A stretch of 64,000 bases of DNA. It comes from an uncultured Clostridia bacterium. GTDB lineage: Bacteria > Bacillota > Clostridia > Peptostreptococcales > Anaerovoracaceae. Shown piece by piece: positions 18,478 through 27,200 of the stretch. A program made the translations under genes and the position numbers. The notes beneath the pieces were generated by a model, which did not search any database, was not told the DNA's origin, and was given only the letters and a program-made list of their open reading frames with translations. Location: NCBI GenBank assembly GCA_934233735.1, contig CAKQGQ010000009.1, positions 18,998-82,997 on the forward strand, read 5' to 3'. Positions within the stretch are counted from its first letter, which is position 1. Every line of letters starts with the position of its first letter.

Positions 18478-19208
18478 GACTCTTCCTCCATGCGTGCAAT
18501 CGCCTTACCTACGCGGTCGGCTCTGTAGCGATAAGTTTCCTTAATAATTTCAATCAGACTCTTTCCTGATTCCTCGATTTCGTCGAGACTGAGATCGCCG
18601 ATGATTTCACCCTTGTGGAGCAGAACCGCTCTTCCGATAAAGTCCGCCACTTCTTCTATCAGATGCGTCGAAAGCAGTACCGTTTCCGTCGGCTCCAGAA
18701 TTCCGAGCAGAACCTTGTAGAAATCTTCGCGGTTAAACACATCATTGCCCGCAAACGGTTCATCCATGAGGATGTAGTCTGCACCCTGCGAAAGGGCAAG
18801 AAGGACTTCAAACTGATTTTTCTGTCCCGTGGAAAAGCTTCCGACTTTTCTGCGCATCGGCAGTTCGAAGAATTCCATGAGGGCACTGAATCTCTTTTCA
18901 CGGAAAGTATCAAAATGCTCCTTATAAAATTCTTTGTGCCCTTCCGGCGTGAGCGCCGGGAAGAAGGAATGCTCACTCGTTGCAAAAGAAATTCTTGCGA
19001 TATTTTTGTGCGTGATTTTTTCTCCGTCGAGCGTGATTTCCCCGTCGTATTTCAGAAATCCCAGAATGGATTTCATCATGGTGGTCTTGCCCGCTCCGTT
19101 TTCGCCGAAGAGACCGACAATCTGACCGCTCGGAAGCGTGAGGTTTACACTTTTCAGCGCAACTTTGCCGCTTCCGTATTTTTTATTTAAGTTCTTAATT
19201 TCCAACAT
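18474..19208 (-). CDS. ABC transporter ATP-binding protein
   Basis: 244 residues. Walker A GENGAGKTT (about residue 35), Walker B YILMDEP, H-loop STH, and a signature reading FSTGQKNQ in place of LSGGQ, as often found in YtrB/BcrA-type ATPases. It powers export or sensing by the permeases encoded on both sides. The ATG follows directly on the stop of the upstream permease gene. Only one ATPase is present for at least two permeases, so it probably serves both as a dimer. Confidence 0.92.
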   Translation of the reverse strand: MLEIKNLNKKYGSGKVALKSVNLTLPSGQIVGLFGENGAGKTTMMKSILGFLKYDGEITLDGEKITHKNIARISFATSEHSFFPALTPEGHKEFYKEHFDTFREKRFSALMEFFELPMRRKVGSFSTGQKNQFEVLLALSQGADYILMDEPFAGNDVFNREDFYKVLLGILEPTETVLLSTHLIEEVADFIGRAVLLHKGEIIGDLSLDEIEESGKSLIEIIKETYRYRADRVGKAIARMEEES

Positions 19209-19751
19209 CTAAAATACCCTCCATTTCTCCCATATAAAGCTCCACTGTCCCGGCCGGATACATTCGTCCGGGGTCGCGCACATATATATAATGTAATAAA
19301 GTCCGAGCATGACTGCCATTGTCAGCAAAATCACCCCGGCTTCCATCAAAGGAAGCGTGACGCACCTTCTTCTAAGCTCATGATTATCCGGCAGGCGGCG
19401 CATTGTGTAAAACGCATTGCTTCCGTTTTTGTGATAAGCATAATGGCTGAAAAGCTGAGAAAGCAGACAGATCAGCGCAAAAGCAGGAAAGGCCGTCATG
19501 CTGTACCCTAATATGTCTGCAAAATTTTCCATGACTGCCCCGGGAATGAGCTCTTTTCTGAAGCCTCCTGCTATATAGCGGTAAAGATTTTCCCTTTCCC
19601 TGCTGTAATTCACAAGGAAGGTCAGACTGAATATAACCGGGCATATGAGCGAAGTTAAAAAAGCTGTGCGCTCTTTCTCTGCGCGGTAGCCAATCGGAAG
19701 ATGCCGTTCTATGAAATTTTTTATATTTTCACGCTGTTTCGATTTCTTCAT
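19209..19751 (-). CDS. Small membrane protein of the ABC operon
   Basis: 180 residues, with three or four helices (about 35-50, 85-110, 135-160) and a short polar C-terminus. Contains RLPDNHELRRRCVTLPLMEA, a segment like the coupling helix in ABC-2 permeases. The start at 19751 has AAGGAGG upstream and overlaps the end of the preceding permease gene by 23 bases; a longer start at 19826 is less likely because it lies deep inside that gene. Probably a third, shorter permease subunit. Confidence 0.68.
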   Translation of the reverse strand: MKKSKQRENIKNFIERHLPIGYRAEKERTAFLTSLICPVIFSLTFLVNYSRERENLYRYIAGGFRKELIPGAVMENFADILGYSMTAFPAFALICLLSQLFSHYAYHKNGSNAFYTMRRLPDNHELRRRCVTLPLMEAGVILLTMAVMLGLYYIIYMCATPDECIRPGQWSFIWEKWRVF

Positions 19752-20499
19752 CTGCCCCTGCACCTCCTTCGTCCGTATCCAGCTCTGCCTCGCCCGGGTG
19801 TTTTTCTTCAAAAAGCACGAATGCAATCGCAGTCAAAGTTATTAATATGTATGAAATTGCTTCCACCGCCATCATGCTCTCGTTGTAAATTCTTATCGAA
19901 AGCCATCCGAAGAAGCAAAGAGTAATCCACGAAAATCCGTCTCCGCTTTTTCCTTTGCGCTTAAAATAATTCCCAGCCGCCATCGAAAAGCCGAAGGCAA
20001 GAATCGCCGCAATATTACATGAAAGTCTTAATCCGTCCCGCAGCGGAAAAAGAATATGCAAAGGCCCGCACCTGTAAAACGCAACCAGAAGCCGTATCTG
20101 CGGATTCTGCGCTGTCGGTATATTGTCAGTAAAGTATGCAGCCATGGCATAGGTCACTCCCGCAGTCAGCGCCCAGAACACCGTCAAAACCATCATGATG
20201 TAAACTGCTTCCGTAATAAAAACCGGAATCGGTTTAACCTTCAGCCTTCGCAAGGTCAAATCCACCCTGCTTTTGGACGAGCCGAGCATGTCACGCGCAA
20301 ACCATAAGATGAGAACGAGCGCAATAAACGACGGGAGCATTGTGTAACCCGAAACGACACTTTCAAAATAGATTGCCTCACTCTGTACCTTCTCGTACAG
20401 GAATGCTGCCTGAACGCACACGGAAAGCAGGATTGTTATGCCGACAGCAAGCGCGCTGCTCCTAAAAAAAAGATTATAAATAGATAAAAATTTTTTCAT
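19729..20499 (-). CDS. ABC-2-like permease, paralogue of 16151-16873
   Basis: 256 residues with about six helices and an acidic C-terminal tail rich in Glu, Asp and Gly. Shares TLRRLKVKP, TEAVYIM and VFWAL with the 240-residue protein further downstream. Its ATG overlaps the gntR stop by four bases. In YtrA-type operons the gene next to the regulator is usually a transporter subunit, as here. Substrate unknown; peptide antibiotic sensing or export is a common theme for this group. Confidence 0.72.
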   Translation of the reverse strand: MKKFLSIYNLFFRSSALAVGITILLSVCVQAAFLYEKVQSEAIYFESVVSGYTMLPSFIALVLILWFARDMLGSSKSRVDLTLRRLKVKPIPVFITEAVYIMMVLTVFWALTAGVTYAMAAYFTDNIPTAQNPQIRLLVAFYRCGPLHILFPLRDGLRLSCNIAAILAFGFSMAAGNYFKRKGKSGDGFSWITLCFFGWLSIRIYNESMMAVEAISYILITLTAIAFVLFEEKHPGEAELDTDEGGAGADEEIETA

Positions 20500-20888
20500 T
20501 TTGCCTCTTCCCCCTCTGTGTCCCAGTATTTTTCAAGCAGTGCAATCGCCGCCGCTTTATTGTAACCTGCTGATTTCAGAATCTCGATTGCCCGTCTGCC
20601 CCCTTCTTCGGTCAGCTCCGCCTTAATCTGCGTAATTTTTTCATCAGAAGCGCTCACGAAACTCTTCGCGCCGGAATGAGAACTTATCAGTTCTTCGCTT
20701 TCCAGCAAAGCGTATGCCTTCTGAACTGTATTCGGATTAATCCCCAAAAGTGCGGACAGAACACGTCTTGACGGCAATTCGTCTCCATAAACGATTTCCC
20801 CCGATGCAAGCCCCTGCTTGACAAAATCGACGACCTGCATATAAATCGGAGAGTTTCCGTCCATTTTCATCTTTTCAAATTCTATCAT
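20496..20888 (-). CDS. GntR-family regulator, YtrA subfamily
   Basis: 130 residues. Winged helix with PIYMQVVDFVKQGLASGEI, LPSRRVLSALLGINPNTVQK and AYALLESEELI, followed by a short helical tail for dimer formation, the size expected of YtrA. These proteins repress their own ABC operons until a cell-wall-active compound is present. The two 26-bp dyads at 20939-20993 are its probable operators. The ribosome site (GGGAGGT) lies about 13 bases from the ATG, longer than usual. Confidence 0.9.
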   Translation of the reverse strand: MIEFEKMKMDGNSPIYMQVVDFVKQGLASGEIVYGDELPSRRVLSALLGINPNTVQKAYALLESEELISSHSGAKSFVSASDEKITQIKAELTEEGGRRAIEILKSAGYNKAAAIALLEKYWDTEGEEAK

Positions 20889-20938
20889 CTATGTTCTTCG
20901 CACCTCCCTGCCTCTTTTGTTCTCGCAAACCGTATCAC

Positions 20939-20993
20939 AACCGTATTAATGAAGTAACACAGTTCTTAACCGTATTATACGAATAACACAGTT
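20939..20993. promoter_or_regulatory. Two dyad operators for the GntR/YtrA-type regulator
   Basis: Two 26-bp copies (20939-20964 and 20968-20993) of the dyad AACTGTGTTA-N6-TAATACGGTT, read on the minus strand. The arms are identical in both copies while the six central bases differ (CTTCAT and TTCGTA). Copy starts are 29 bp apart. One copy overlaps the -10 box, the other the first transcribed bases: a repressor arrangement. Confidence 0.75.
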
Positions 20994-21002
20994 CCTTGTC
21001 AA
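20974..21002 (-). promoter_or_regulatory. Sigma-A promoter of the gntR-ABC operon
   Basis: Minus strand TTGACA (20997-21002), 17-base spacer, TATAAT (20974-20979): full consensus. Start of transcription expected near 20967. One dyad operator covers the -10 box and spacer, the other lies just downstream. Confidence 0.85.
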
Positions 21003-21052
21003 CAAAAATTTTCATAATATTTCAAAAAATCTTCACATTTCTTCACATTTTA

Positions 21053-21081
21053 TTGACAAAACATTGGCAAACAGTTATAAT
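21053..21081 (+). promoter_or_regulatory. Sigma-A promoter of the NhaC gene
   Basis: TTGACA (21053-21058), 17 bases, TATAAT (21076-21081): full consensus. About 57 bases of leader follow before the ATG, with AAGGAGG as ribosome site. Confidence 0.85.
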
Positions 21082-21144
21082 GTACTTGTCGAAAGACATT
21101 CATTCTTTATTTATTTAACTTAATATTATTAAGGAGGACTTATT

Positions 21145-22641
21145 ATGGGTAAAAAGATCCCGGTATGGCAATGCTTACTCGTTATGGCAGTAATGATTGC
21201 CGCATTAGTATGGTCTATCGTTGTCGATGACGGCGGAGAACCACATATTGCTCTTATGATCGCCGCAGCTTTTGCTGCAATTATCGGTGCTATTAATGGC
21301 TGGAAATGGAACTATATGGAACAGGGTATCCTCGCTTCCATCAACAGATCCATGCAGGCTATCTTAATCCTTGCTATCGTAGGCTCCATGATTTGCTCAT
21401 GGCTCGCGGCAGGAACAATTCCTTCCATGATGTACTACGGTATCAAAATTATCAGTCCTAAGGTATTCTTACTTACGGCTTGTATCCTTTGCTCCATCGT
21501 ATCCCTTGCAACAGGTTCTTCATGGTCCACAGCAGGTTCCATGGGAGTTGCTCTGATAGGTGTGGGTACAGCTCTTGGATTCCCGGTTGCTATGACAGCA
21601 GGTGCTGTAGTATCCGGTGCTTACTTCGGCGACAAGATGTCCCCGTTATCCGACACAACTAACCTTGCTCCTGCAATGGCTGGTGCAACTCTGTTCGGTC
21701 ACATCAAGCACATGATTTATACTACAGGTACATCCTTAATCTTTGCGTTAATCGCATACGCAGTAATGGGATTCATGCATGCTTCCAACAATGAAGTAGA
21801 CATGTCCGTTGTAGATGAAATCTCCGCATTCATCCAGAGTTCATCCAACATCAGCGTGCTTTCTCTGCTTCCTCCGATTTTCGTAATCGTGGCAGTAGCA
21901 ATGAAGTTCCCGGCTATCCCTTCCTTAATCGGCGGTGTATTCCTCGGCGTTCCGTTCTTCTTCTGGAACAGAACGGCTGTTGAAACAGCTACAGGTCTTC
22001 CTCTGAAGAATTCCATTTTCACAATTTTGAACAATGGTATCTCCATGGGGCAGGTTCCGGAAGGAACAGAAGACGGTTCCGTAATCTCACAACTTGCTGA
22101 CCTTCTTTCCAACGGCGGTACACAGGGTATGATGTGGACAATTTCCATCATCCTCAGTGCAATGTGCTTCGGCGGTATCGTAGATGTAACAGGCGTTATG
22201 GGAACCATCGCACAGGGTCTCCTTAAAGTAGCGAAGGGTAGAGGCGGACTGGTACTTGCAACAGAAATAATGTGCTTAATCACAAATGCCGTATGCTGCG
22301 ACCAGTACTTAGCATTAGTACTCCCTGGCAGAATGTTTAAGGAAAAATTTGAAGATATGAGACTTCGTCCGGAAAACCTTTCAAGAGCACTGGAAGACTG
22401 TGGAACAATCACTTCCAACTTCTTCCCTTGGAACACTTGCGGTGCTACAATGAGAAACTTCCTCAACGTAGACTCCAGCTACATTCCATATGCTATTCTT
22501 AACTGGCTGAATCCTATAGTTTCCGTATTCTTCGGATATACAGGAATCACGATGACAAAGCTTACGGATGAAGAATATCAGGCTATCTTAGACGAAAGAG
22601 AAGAAGAAAAGAAAGCTGCATTAAAGGCTCTTGAGGCTTAA
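21145..22641 (+). CDS. nhaC: Na+/H+ antiporter, NhaC family
   Basis: 498 residues with 11 to 12 helices. The NhaC signature SGAYFGDKMSPLSDTTNLAP (about 158-177) is intact, and SSWSTAGSMGVALIGVG marks the paired half. It exchanges sodium for protons across the membrane; some members couple to amines or organic acids instead. Codon use is biased as in highly expressed genes, like the arc and pfl genes. Consensus promoter upstream and a strong terminator downstream make it a single-gene unit. Confidence 0.88.
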   Translation: MGKKIPVWQCLLVMAVMIAALVWSIVVDDGGEPHIALMIAAAFAAIIGAINGWKWNYMEQGILASINRSMQAILILAIVGSMICSWLAAGTIPSMMYYGIKIISPKVFLLTACILCSIVSLATGSSWSTAGSMGVALIGVGTALGFPVAMTAGAVVSGAYFGDKMSPLSDTTNLAPAMAGATLFGHIKHMIYTTGTSLIFALIAYAVMGFMHASNNEVDMSVVDEISAFIQSSSNISVLSLLPPIFVIVAVAMKFPAIPSLIGGVFLGVPFFFWNRTAVETATGLPLKNSIFTILNNGISMGQVPEGTEDGSVISQLADLLSNGGTQGMMWTISIILSAMCFGGIVDVTGVMGTIAQGLLKVAKGRGGLVLATEIMCLITNAVCCDQYLALVLPGRMFKEKFEDMRLRPENLSRALEDCGTITSNFFPWNTCGATMRNFLNVDSSYIPYAILNWLNPIVSVFFGYTGITMTKLTDEEYQAILDEREEEKKAALKALEA

Positions 22642-22688
22642 TGCATTGTAATCAGTAAAAGAAATCATAATAAATAAAGAAAGTTTCA

Positions 22689-22716
22689 GAACCCCGGCAA
22701 AAGCCGGGGTTCTTTC
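22689..22716 (+). terminator. Intrinsic terminator after nhaC
   Basis: GAACCCCGGC, loop AAAA, GCCGGGGTTC, then TTTC: ten perfect base pairs. Confidence 0.85.
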
Positions 22717-22803
22717 ATAATTTCCTCATATTTTCGTACTGAATCAGTCATACTAATTCTTGGAAACATTTTAAAAGTATTCGATGTAAGGAGTATCGGA
22801 TTT

Positions 22804-23829
22804 ATGGAAACGGAAAACATTCTTTTCGAGTTCGCAGGGGCACTTGTTTCACTCTCAGGCGCAGTGCTGAAGCTGTTGCTGCCCCTGTTGATTGGACTCA
22901 TCTTAGCTTATCTGTTAAATGGGCCTGTCACATGGCTTGAAAAGAAAATTAAAAGCCGCATGATAGCGATTCTGCTCACTTATATCGCGGTAGGAGCAGC
23001 CCTTGCCGCACTCATGTACGGCTTTATCATTTTAATTATAGGTGCACTTCCGAAAGGAAATCCTGCAGAAACTTTAGCATTCATCGAAAATTATTATACC
23101 AATGCGGTTCATTCCGTTTACGATTTTCTCGGGAAATATATGCCTTCTGCCTCCGATAATACTCAAAAGCTTCTCAGAAGCCTCCAAAATCGCTTCTATG
23201 AGCTTTTTTCTCCAGCCTCTGTGCTTGCAGCCGTCTATTCACTAATCGGAGGCTTTATCAGTCTGTTCGTCGGTATCGTTGCCTCTGTCTATCTCCTGAA
23301 AGACAAGGAATTTTTCATAGGTCTCTGGGAAAAGTTCCTCTGTCTGACCATAAAGCAAAGAATGCATGGCCTTATCTGCGAAGTCATGCAGGATATCAAC
23401 AAGGTCTTGTCAACCTTCATCAGAGGCGCGATTCTCGACAGCCTCTGCGTGGCTTTCCTTTCCTCGCTTGCGCTCAGCATCTTGAAAATCGAATACAGCG
23501 TCATCATCGGCATTATTGCCGGAATTTTAAATATTATCCCTTATTTCGGCCCTTTTTTTGGTATGGTTCCCGCCTTTCTTGTTGCGGCCTTCTCAAAAGG
23601 ACTCTTTTACGGAATTGCCTCTGCCTTTGCTCTTTTCCTCGTTCAGCAGATCGACTCCAACTATATCTATCCCAAGGTTGTCGGCGAAGCGACAGGCATT
23701 CATCCGCTCTTCGTCCTGCTCTCCGTCAGTATTTTCGGCAGTTTCTGGGGAATCGTCGGTATGCTGCTCGCGGTTCCTGCTGCCGGAATCATCCAAATTC
23801 TCATCACGCGCCTCGCCTATGCAAAATAA
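22804..23829 (+). CDS. AI-2E family transporter
   Basis: 341 residues, about seven or eight helices. The family pattern is clear: an N-terminal LIGLILAYLLNGPVTWLEKK, a long cytoplasmic helical stretch, then IIGIIAGILNIIPYFGPFFG and a C-terminal VGMLLAVPAAGIIQI. Members move small molecules or ions (autoinducer-2, Na+/H+ and others have been reported). Start at 22804 has AAGGAG 10 bases upstream. It stands alone between two terminators. Substrate unknown. Confidence 0.88.
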   Translation: METENILFEFAGALVSLSGAVLKLLLPLLIGLILAYLLNGPVTWLEKKIKSRMIAILLTYIAVGAALAALMYGFIILIIGALPKGNPAETLAFIENYYTNAVHSVYDFLGKYMPSASDNTQKLLRSLQNRFYELFSPASVLAAVYSLIGGFISLFVGIVASVYLLKDKEFFIGLWEKFLCLTIKQRMHGLICEVMQDINKVLSTFIRGAILDSLCVAFLSSLALSILKIEYSVIIGIIAGILNIIPYFGPFFGMVPAFLVAAFSKGLFYGIASAFALFLVQQIDSNYIYPKVVGEATGIHPLFVLLSVSIFGSFWGIVGMLLAVPAAGIIQILITRLAYAK

Positions 23830-23830
23830 A

Positions 23831-23871
23831 GAAAAATCAGCACCGACCTCTCCGGTCGCCGCCGATTTTTC
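23831..23871. terminator. Bidirectional terminator between AI-2E gene and arcC
   Basis: GAAAAATC-AGC at the left and GC-CGATTTTTC at the right with an inner CGACC/GGTCG stem; T-runs on both strands serve the two converging genes. Confidence 0.75.
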
Positions 23872-23886
23872 AAAAGTTGTATATTG

Positions 23887-24831
23887 TTATGCAAATGTGA
23901 TTACTGTACCTGTTTTGCCTTCCAAAGCGTCGATAGCTTTAGCAAGCGAAGTGATGATAGCCTTCTTATCAGGGTTTGCCTGAACAAACTTCATGCAGGC
24001 TTTTACCTTTGGAAGCATGGAGCCCGGTGCAAACTGCCCCTCTTCACAATATTTTTCAGCTTCTGCATAAGTCATGTGTGACAGGTTTTCCTGGTTCGGC
24101 TTGTTGAAGTTGATCGCAACCTTTTCTACCTCCGTGAGAATCATCAGAGCGTCCGCTTCGATGTTTTCTGCAAGAAGTTCTGCTGCGAAGTCTTTATCAA
24201 TAACTGCAGCAACACCTTCAAGGTCGCCGTCTTCCTTGCGAACTACAGGGATTCCGCCGCCTCCGCAAGTGATCACGATTGTGGAATCGAATAATCTCTT
24301 AACGGAATCAAGTTCAACGATTTCAGTCGGGATTGGAGACGCAACAACTCTTCTCCAGCCGCGTCCTGCGTCTTCTTTCACGGTATATCCTTTTTCTTCT
24401 ACGAGAGCTTTCGCTTCTTCTTCCGAATAGAAAGGTCCGATCGGCTTTGTAGGATTCTTAAATCCCGGATCGTTTGCGTCAACAACCATCTGTGTGAGAA
24501 CCGTTGCTACCGGAATGTCTTTGCCACGCTTCTTAAGAGCGAACTTCAAAGCCTGCTGAAGGTGGTATCCGATATATCCCTGGGACATAGCTCCGCATAC
24601 GTCGAACGGCATAGCCGGAGTTACATTCTTTGCTGTTTCGGAAGCAAGAAGGATTCTTCCTACCTGTGGTCCGTTGCCGTGAACAACCGCTACTTCATAT
24701 CCTTTTTCGGATAAGTCAGCGATTCTTTCGCAAGTTTCTTTTACTACTGCCAATTGAGCCTCAGCTGTAGGATCTGCCTTGCCTGACTGCAGGGCATTTC
24801 CGCCGAGAGCAACAACAATTTTTTCTGCCAT
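23887..24831 (-). CDS. arcC: Carbamate kinase
   Basis: 314 residues. Amino-acid kinase fold with VVALGGNALQ at the N-terminus, VVHGNGPQVG, FDVCGAMSQGYIGY and ITCGGGGIPV, all characteristic of carbamate kinase. It makes ATP from carbamoyl phosphate and ADP in the last step of arginine fermentation. Third gene of arcB-arcA-arcC order, 12 bases after arcA. Length normal. Confidence 0.95.
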   Translation of the reverse strand: MAEKIVVALGGNALQSGKADPTAEAQLAVVKETCERIADLSEKGYEVAVVHGNGPQVGRILLASETAKNVTPAMPFDVCGAMSQGYIGYHLQQALKFALKKRGKDIPVATVLTQMVVDANDPGFKNPTKPIGPFYSEEEAKALVEEKGYTVKEDAGRGWRRVVASPIPTEIVELDSVKRLFDSTIVITCGGGGIPVVRKEDGDLEGVAAVIDKDFAAELLAENIEADALMILTEVEKVAINFNKPNQENLSHMTYAEAEKYCEEGQFAPGSMLPKVKACMKFVQANPDKKAIITSLAKAIDALEGKTGTVITFA

Positions 24832-24843
24832 TTTATTATCTCC

Positions 24844-26064
24844 TTATAAATCGTCTCTGTTAACAGGGCAGGACATGCAGCGAGGGCCGCCTCTGCCTCT
24901 GGAAAGTTCCGCGGACGGAACAGTAAGAACCTTAATGCCCTTCTTATCCAAAAGGTCATTGGTTACATAGTTTCTTTCATAAGTTACAACCGTTCCCGGT
25001 GCGATGCAGAGCGTGTTGGAACCGTCGTTCCACTGTTCACGCTGAGCTGCCAGAAGGTCTCCGCCGCCACAGCGAATGAGGTCAACTGCAGGAACCTTGA
25101 GTTCGAGTGCCAAAATCTTGTGAAGCTCATCCTTGAGTGCGTTGAACTTCAGCTCATCCTTAGCGTCCATCGTGATTTCGTAAACGCCGAGCGGACCTTC
25201 GATTTCCGGATGGATTGTGAACTTGTCGTAGTCAACCATCGTGAATACGGTGTCAAGATGCATGAATGCTCTCGACTTCGGAATATCGAACGCCAGAACT
25301 TTCTTGAAAGAACCTTCGCGCAGGATATTTCTCGCGAAGTGTTCCAGCCCTGAAATCGTCGTTCTCTGTGATAATCCAACCGCCACGATGTCTTTGGAAA
25401 GCACCAGTACGTCGCCGCCTTCGATGGAGTATGTGTCCGTCAGGTCATACCACTGCTTGTTATCTTCCGTAGCAAAATCTCTGTTATATTTATAAATATA
25501 TCTTAAAATCAAAGCTTCTCTTCTTCTCGCATCGGTATGCATGTGGTGGATATTGATTCCGTTTCCCACGCATGCACCCGGGTCACGAGTGAAGTAAAGG
25601 TTTGGCATCGGATCGGAAACGAACGGATAATCGTCGTCAACCAGATCCATTAAGGATGTCGCATCCTTTGTTTTAACTTCTTCTCTCTTAATGCCGGCAA
25701 TTACCTTGCTGACCATCTCTGCAGGTGACATATCGAGCAGATAGCTGGTCATAGCGCTTCTAAGACCCTTTGAATTGATTTTGCTCAGATTTAAAAATTC
25801 ATTTACGAACTGAATCTGAATTTCAGGGTTTGCCATCGCTTTCGCAGCTTCGCTCACATAGTAAACTACTTCAACGCCGTTGTCTCTGAGAACCTGAGCG
25901 AATTTGTCATGTTCTTCCTGTGCGATCTTCAAATAAGGAATGTCGTCAAACAGTAATCTTTCGATTGTAGCCGGAGTAAGTGCTTCGAGCTCCAATCCCG
26001 GTCTGTGAAGTAAAACTTTGTTTAATTTTCCGATTTCGGAAAAATTATGAATTCCAGGATACAT
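24844..26064 (-). CDS. arcA: Arginine deiminase
   Basis: 406 residues. Guanidino-modifying fold with FTRDPGACVGNG, MHLDTVFT and the catalytic cysteine in RGRGGPRCMSCPV near the C-terminus. Converts arginine to citrulline and ammonia. The start at 26064 has AAGGAG 8 bases upstream and gives the usual N-terminus (MYPGIHNFSEIGKL); a longer reading from 26088 would include the ribosome site. Co-transcribed with arcB (33-base gap) and arcC. Confidence 0.96.
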   Translation of the reverse strand: MYPGIHNFSEIGKLNKVLLHRPGLELEALTPATIERLLFDDIPYLKIAQEEHDKFAQVLRDNGVEVVYYVSEAAKAMANPEIQIQFVNEFLNLSKINSKGLRSAMTSYLLDMSPAEMVSKVIAGIKREEVKTKDATSLMDLVDDDYPFVSDPMPNLYFTRDPGACVGNGINIHHMHTDARRREALILRYIYKYNRDFATEDNKQWYDLTDTYSIEGGDVLVLSKDIVAVGLSQRTTISGLEHFARNILREGSFKKVLAFDIPKSRAFMHLDTVFTMVDYDKFTIHPEIEGPLGVYEITMDAKDELKFNALKDELHKILALELKVPAVDLIRCGGGDLLAAQREQWNDGSNTLCIAPGTVVTYERNYVTNDLLDKKGIKVLTVPSAELSRGRGGPRCMSCPVNRDDL

Positions 26065-26097
26065 TTGGTTTCTCCTTTCAACTGCCAATGCTCTGCA

Positions 26098-27093
26098 TTA
26101 GCCAATAGTTGCAACCATTACAGCCTTGATAGTGTGCATTCTGTTTTCTGCTTCATCGAAAACTTTGGAATGTCTGGATAAGAAAACTTCATCGGTTACT
26201 TCGCGGATGTCATATCCTAATTCTTTCTGTTCTGCTGCCATTGTCGTGTCGAAATCGTGGAAGGAAGGCAGGCAGTGAAGGAAGATAACATCGCTGTTTT
26301 CTGTCTTGTCGAGCATTTCCTTTGTAACTTTGAACGGAGTCAGCATTCTAACTCTTTCCGGAATCTGATCTTCTTCACCCATGGAAGCCCAGATATCAGT
26401 ATAGAGAACGTCTGCACCCTTCAGGCAGGCTTCGTCGGAGGATACTTCGATAACTGCTCCTGTGTATTCAGCAACTTCTCTTGCTCTCTTGATTACGTCC
26501 TGATCAATCTGGTCTGCAAGTTCCTTCGGTCCGTAAGCAACGAAGTGCATTCCCATCTTCGCGCATCCGTACATCCAAGCGTAAGCCATGTTGTTTCTGA
26601 TGTCTCCGCAGAATACAACTTTAACCTTGTTTAACGGCTTAGCAACGTGTTCTTCGATTGTGAGCATATCAGCAAGAATCTGAGTCGGGTGGTCAACGTC
26701 TGTTAAACCATTCCATACCGGTACGCCTGCGTTTGCAGCTAATTCTTCAACAACGGACTGCTTGAATCCTCTGTATTCGATACCATCGTAGAATCTGCCG
26801 AGAACCTTAGCTGTGTCAGCGATTGTTTCCTTCTTGCCCATCTGGGAGCTCTTGCTGTCAAGGAATGTTACGTGAGCACCTTCGTCAAGTGCCGCAACTT
26901 CGAACGCACATCTTGTTCTTGTGGAAGTCTTTTCGAACAAAAGAACGACGTTCTTGCCCTTTAAAACTTCATTATGAATACCTGCTCTCTTCTTAGCCTT
27001 TAAATCATGCGCTAAGTCAAGCATGTATCTGATTTCTTCCGGTGTGAAATCCATTAATGTTAAGAAATGTCTTCCCTTTAAATTTACTGCCAT
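26098..27093 (-). CDS. arcB: Ornithine carbamoyltransferase, catabolic
   Basis: 331 residues. Carbamoyl phosphate motif STRTRC, then HPTQ, and the ornithine loop HCLPSFHD. Splits citrulline with phosphate to give ornithine and carbamoyl phosphate in the arginine deiminase route. First gene of the arc operon. No arginine-ornithine antiporter gene (arcD) lies next to it, so import must be encoded elsewhere or by the nearby NhaC-like protein (the latter is only a guess). Confidence 0.95.
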   Translation of the reverse strand: MAVNLKGRHFLTLMDFTPEEIRYMLDLAHDLKAKKRAGIHNEVLKGKNVVLLFEKTSTRTRCAFEVAALDEGAHVTFLDSKSSQMGKKETIADTAKVLGRFYDGIEYRGFKQSVVEELAANAGVPVWNGLTDVDHPTQILADMLTIEEHVAKPLNKVKVVFCGDIRNNMAYAWMYGCAKMGMHFVAYGPKELADQIDQDVIKRAREVAEYTGAVIEVSSDEACLKGADVLYTDIWASMGEEDQIPERVRMLTPFKVTKEMLDKTENSDVIFLHCLPSFHDFDTTMAAEQKELGYDIREVTDEVFLSRHSKVFDEAENRMHTIKAVMVATIG

Positions 27094-27171
27094 TTTTTTC
27101 TCTCCTTTTCGTTTTCCTTTAAAATATATGTTTTCTTTTTAACTGTTTTCTTAATTAAAATATTACTATAC

Positions 27172-27192
27172 GGTACATTTTTTAAAAGTACC
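27172..27192. promoter_or_regulatory. Dyad upstream of arcB
   Basis: GGTAC, 11 bases, GTACC, lying in the 107-base gap between the MocR stop and arcB start. It could be an operator for the arc operon, possibly of the neighbouring MocR protein. No convincing -35/-10 pair is visible here. Short dyad, low certainty. Confidence 0.4.
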
Positions 27193-27200
27193 AGTCTTTA

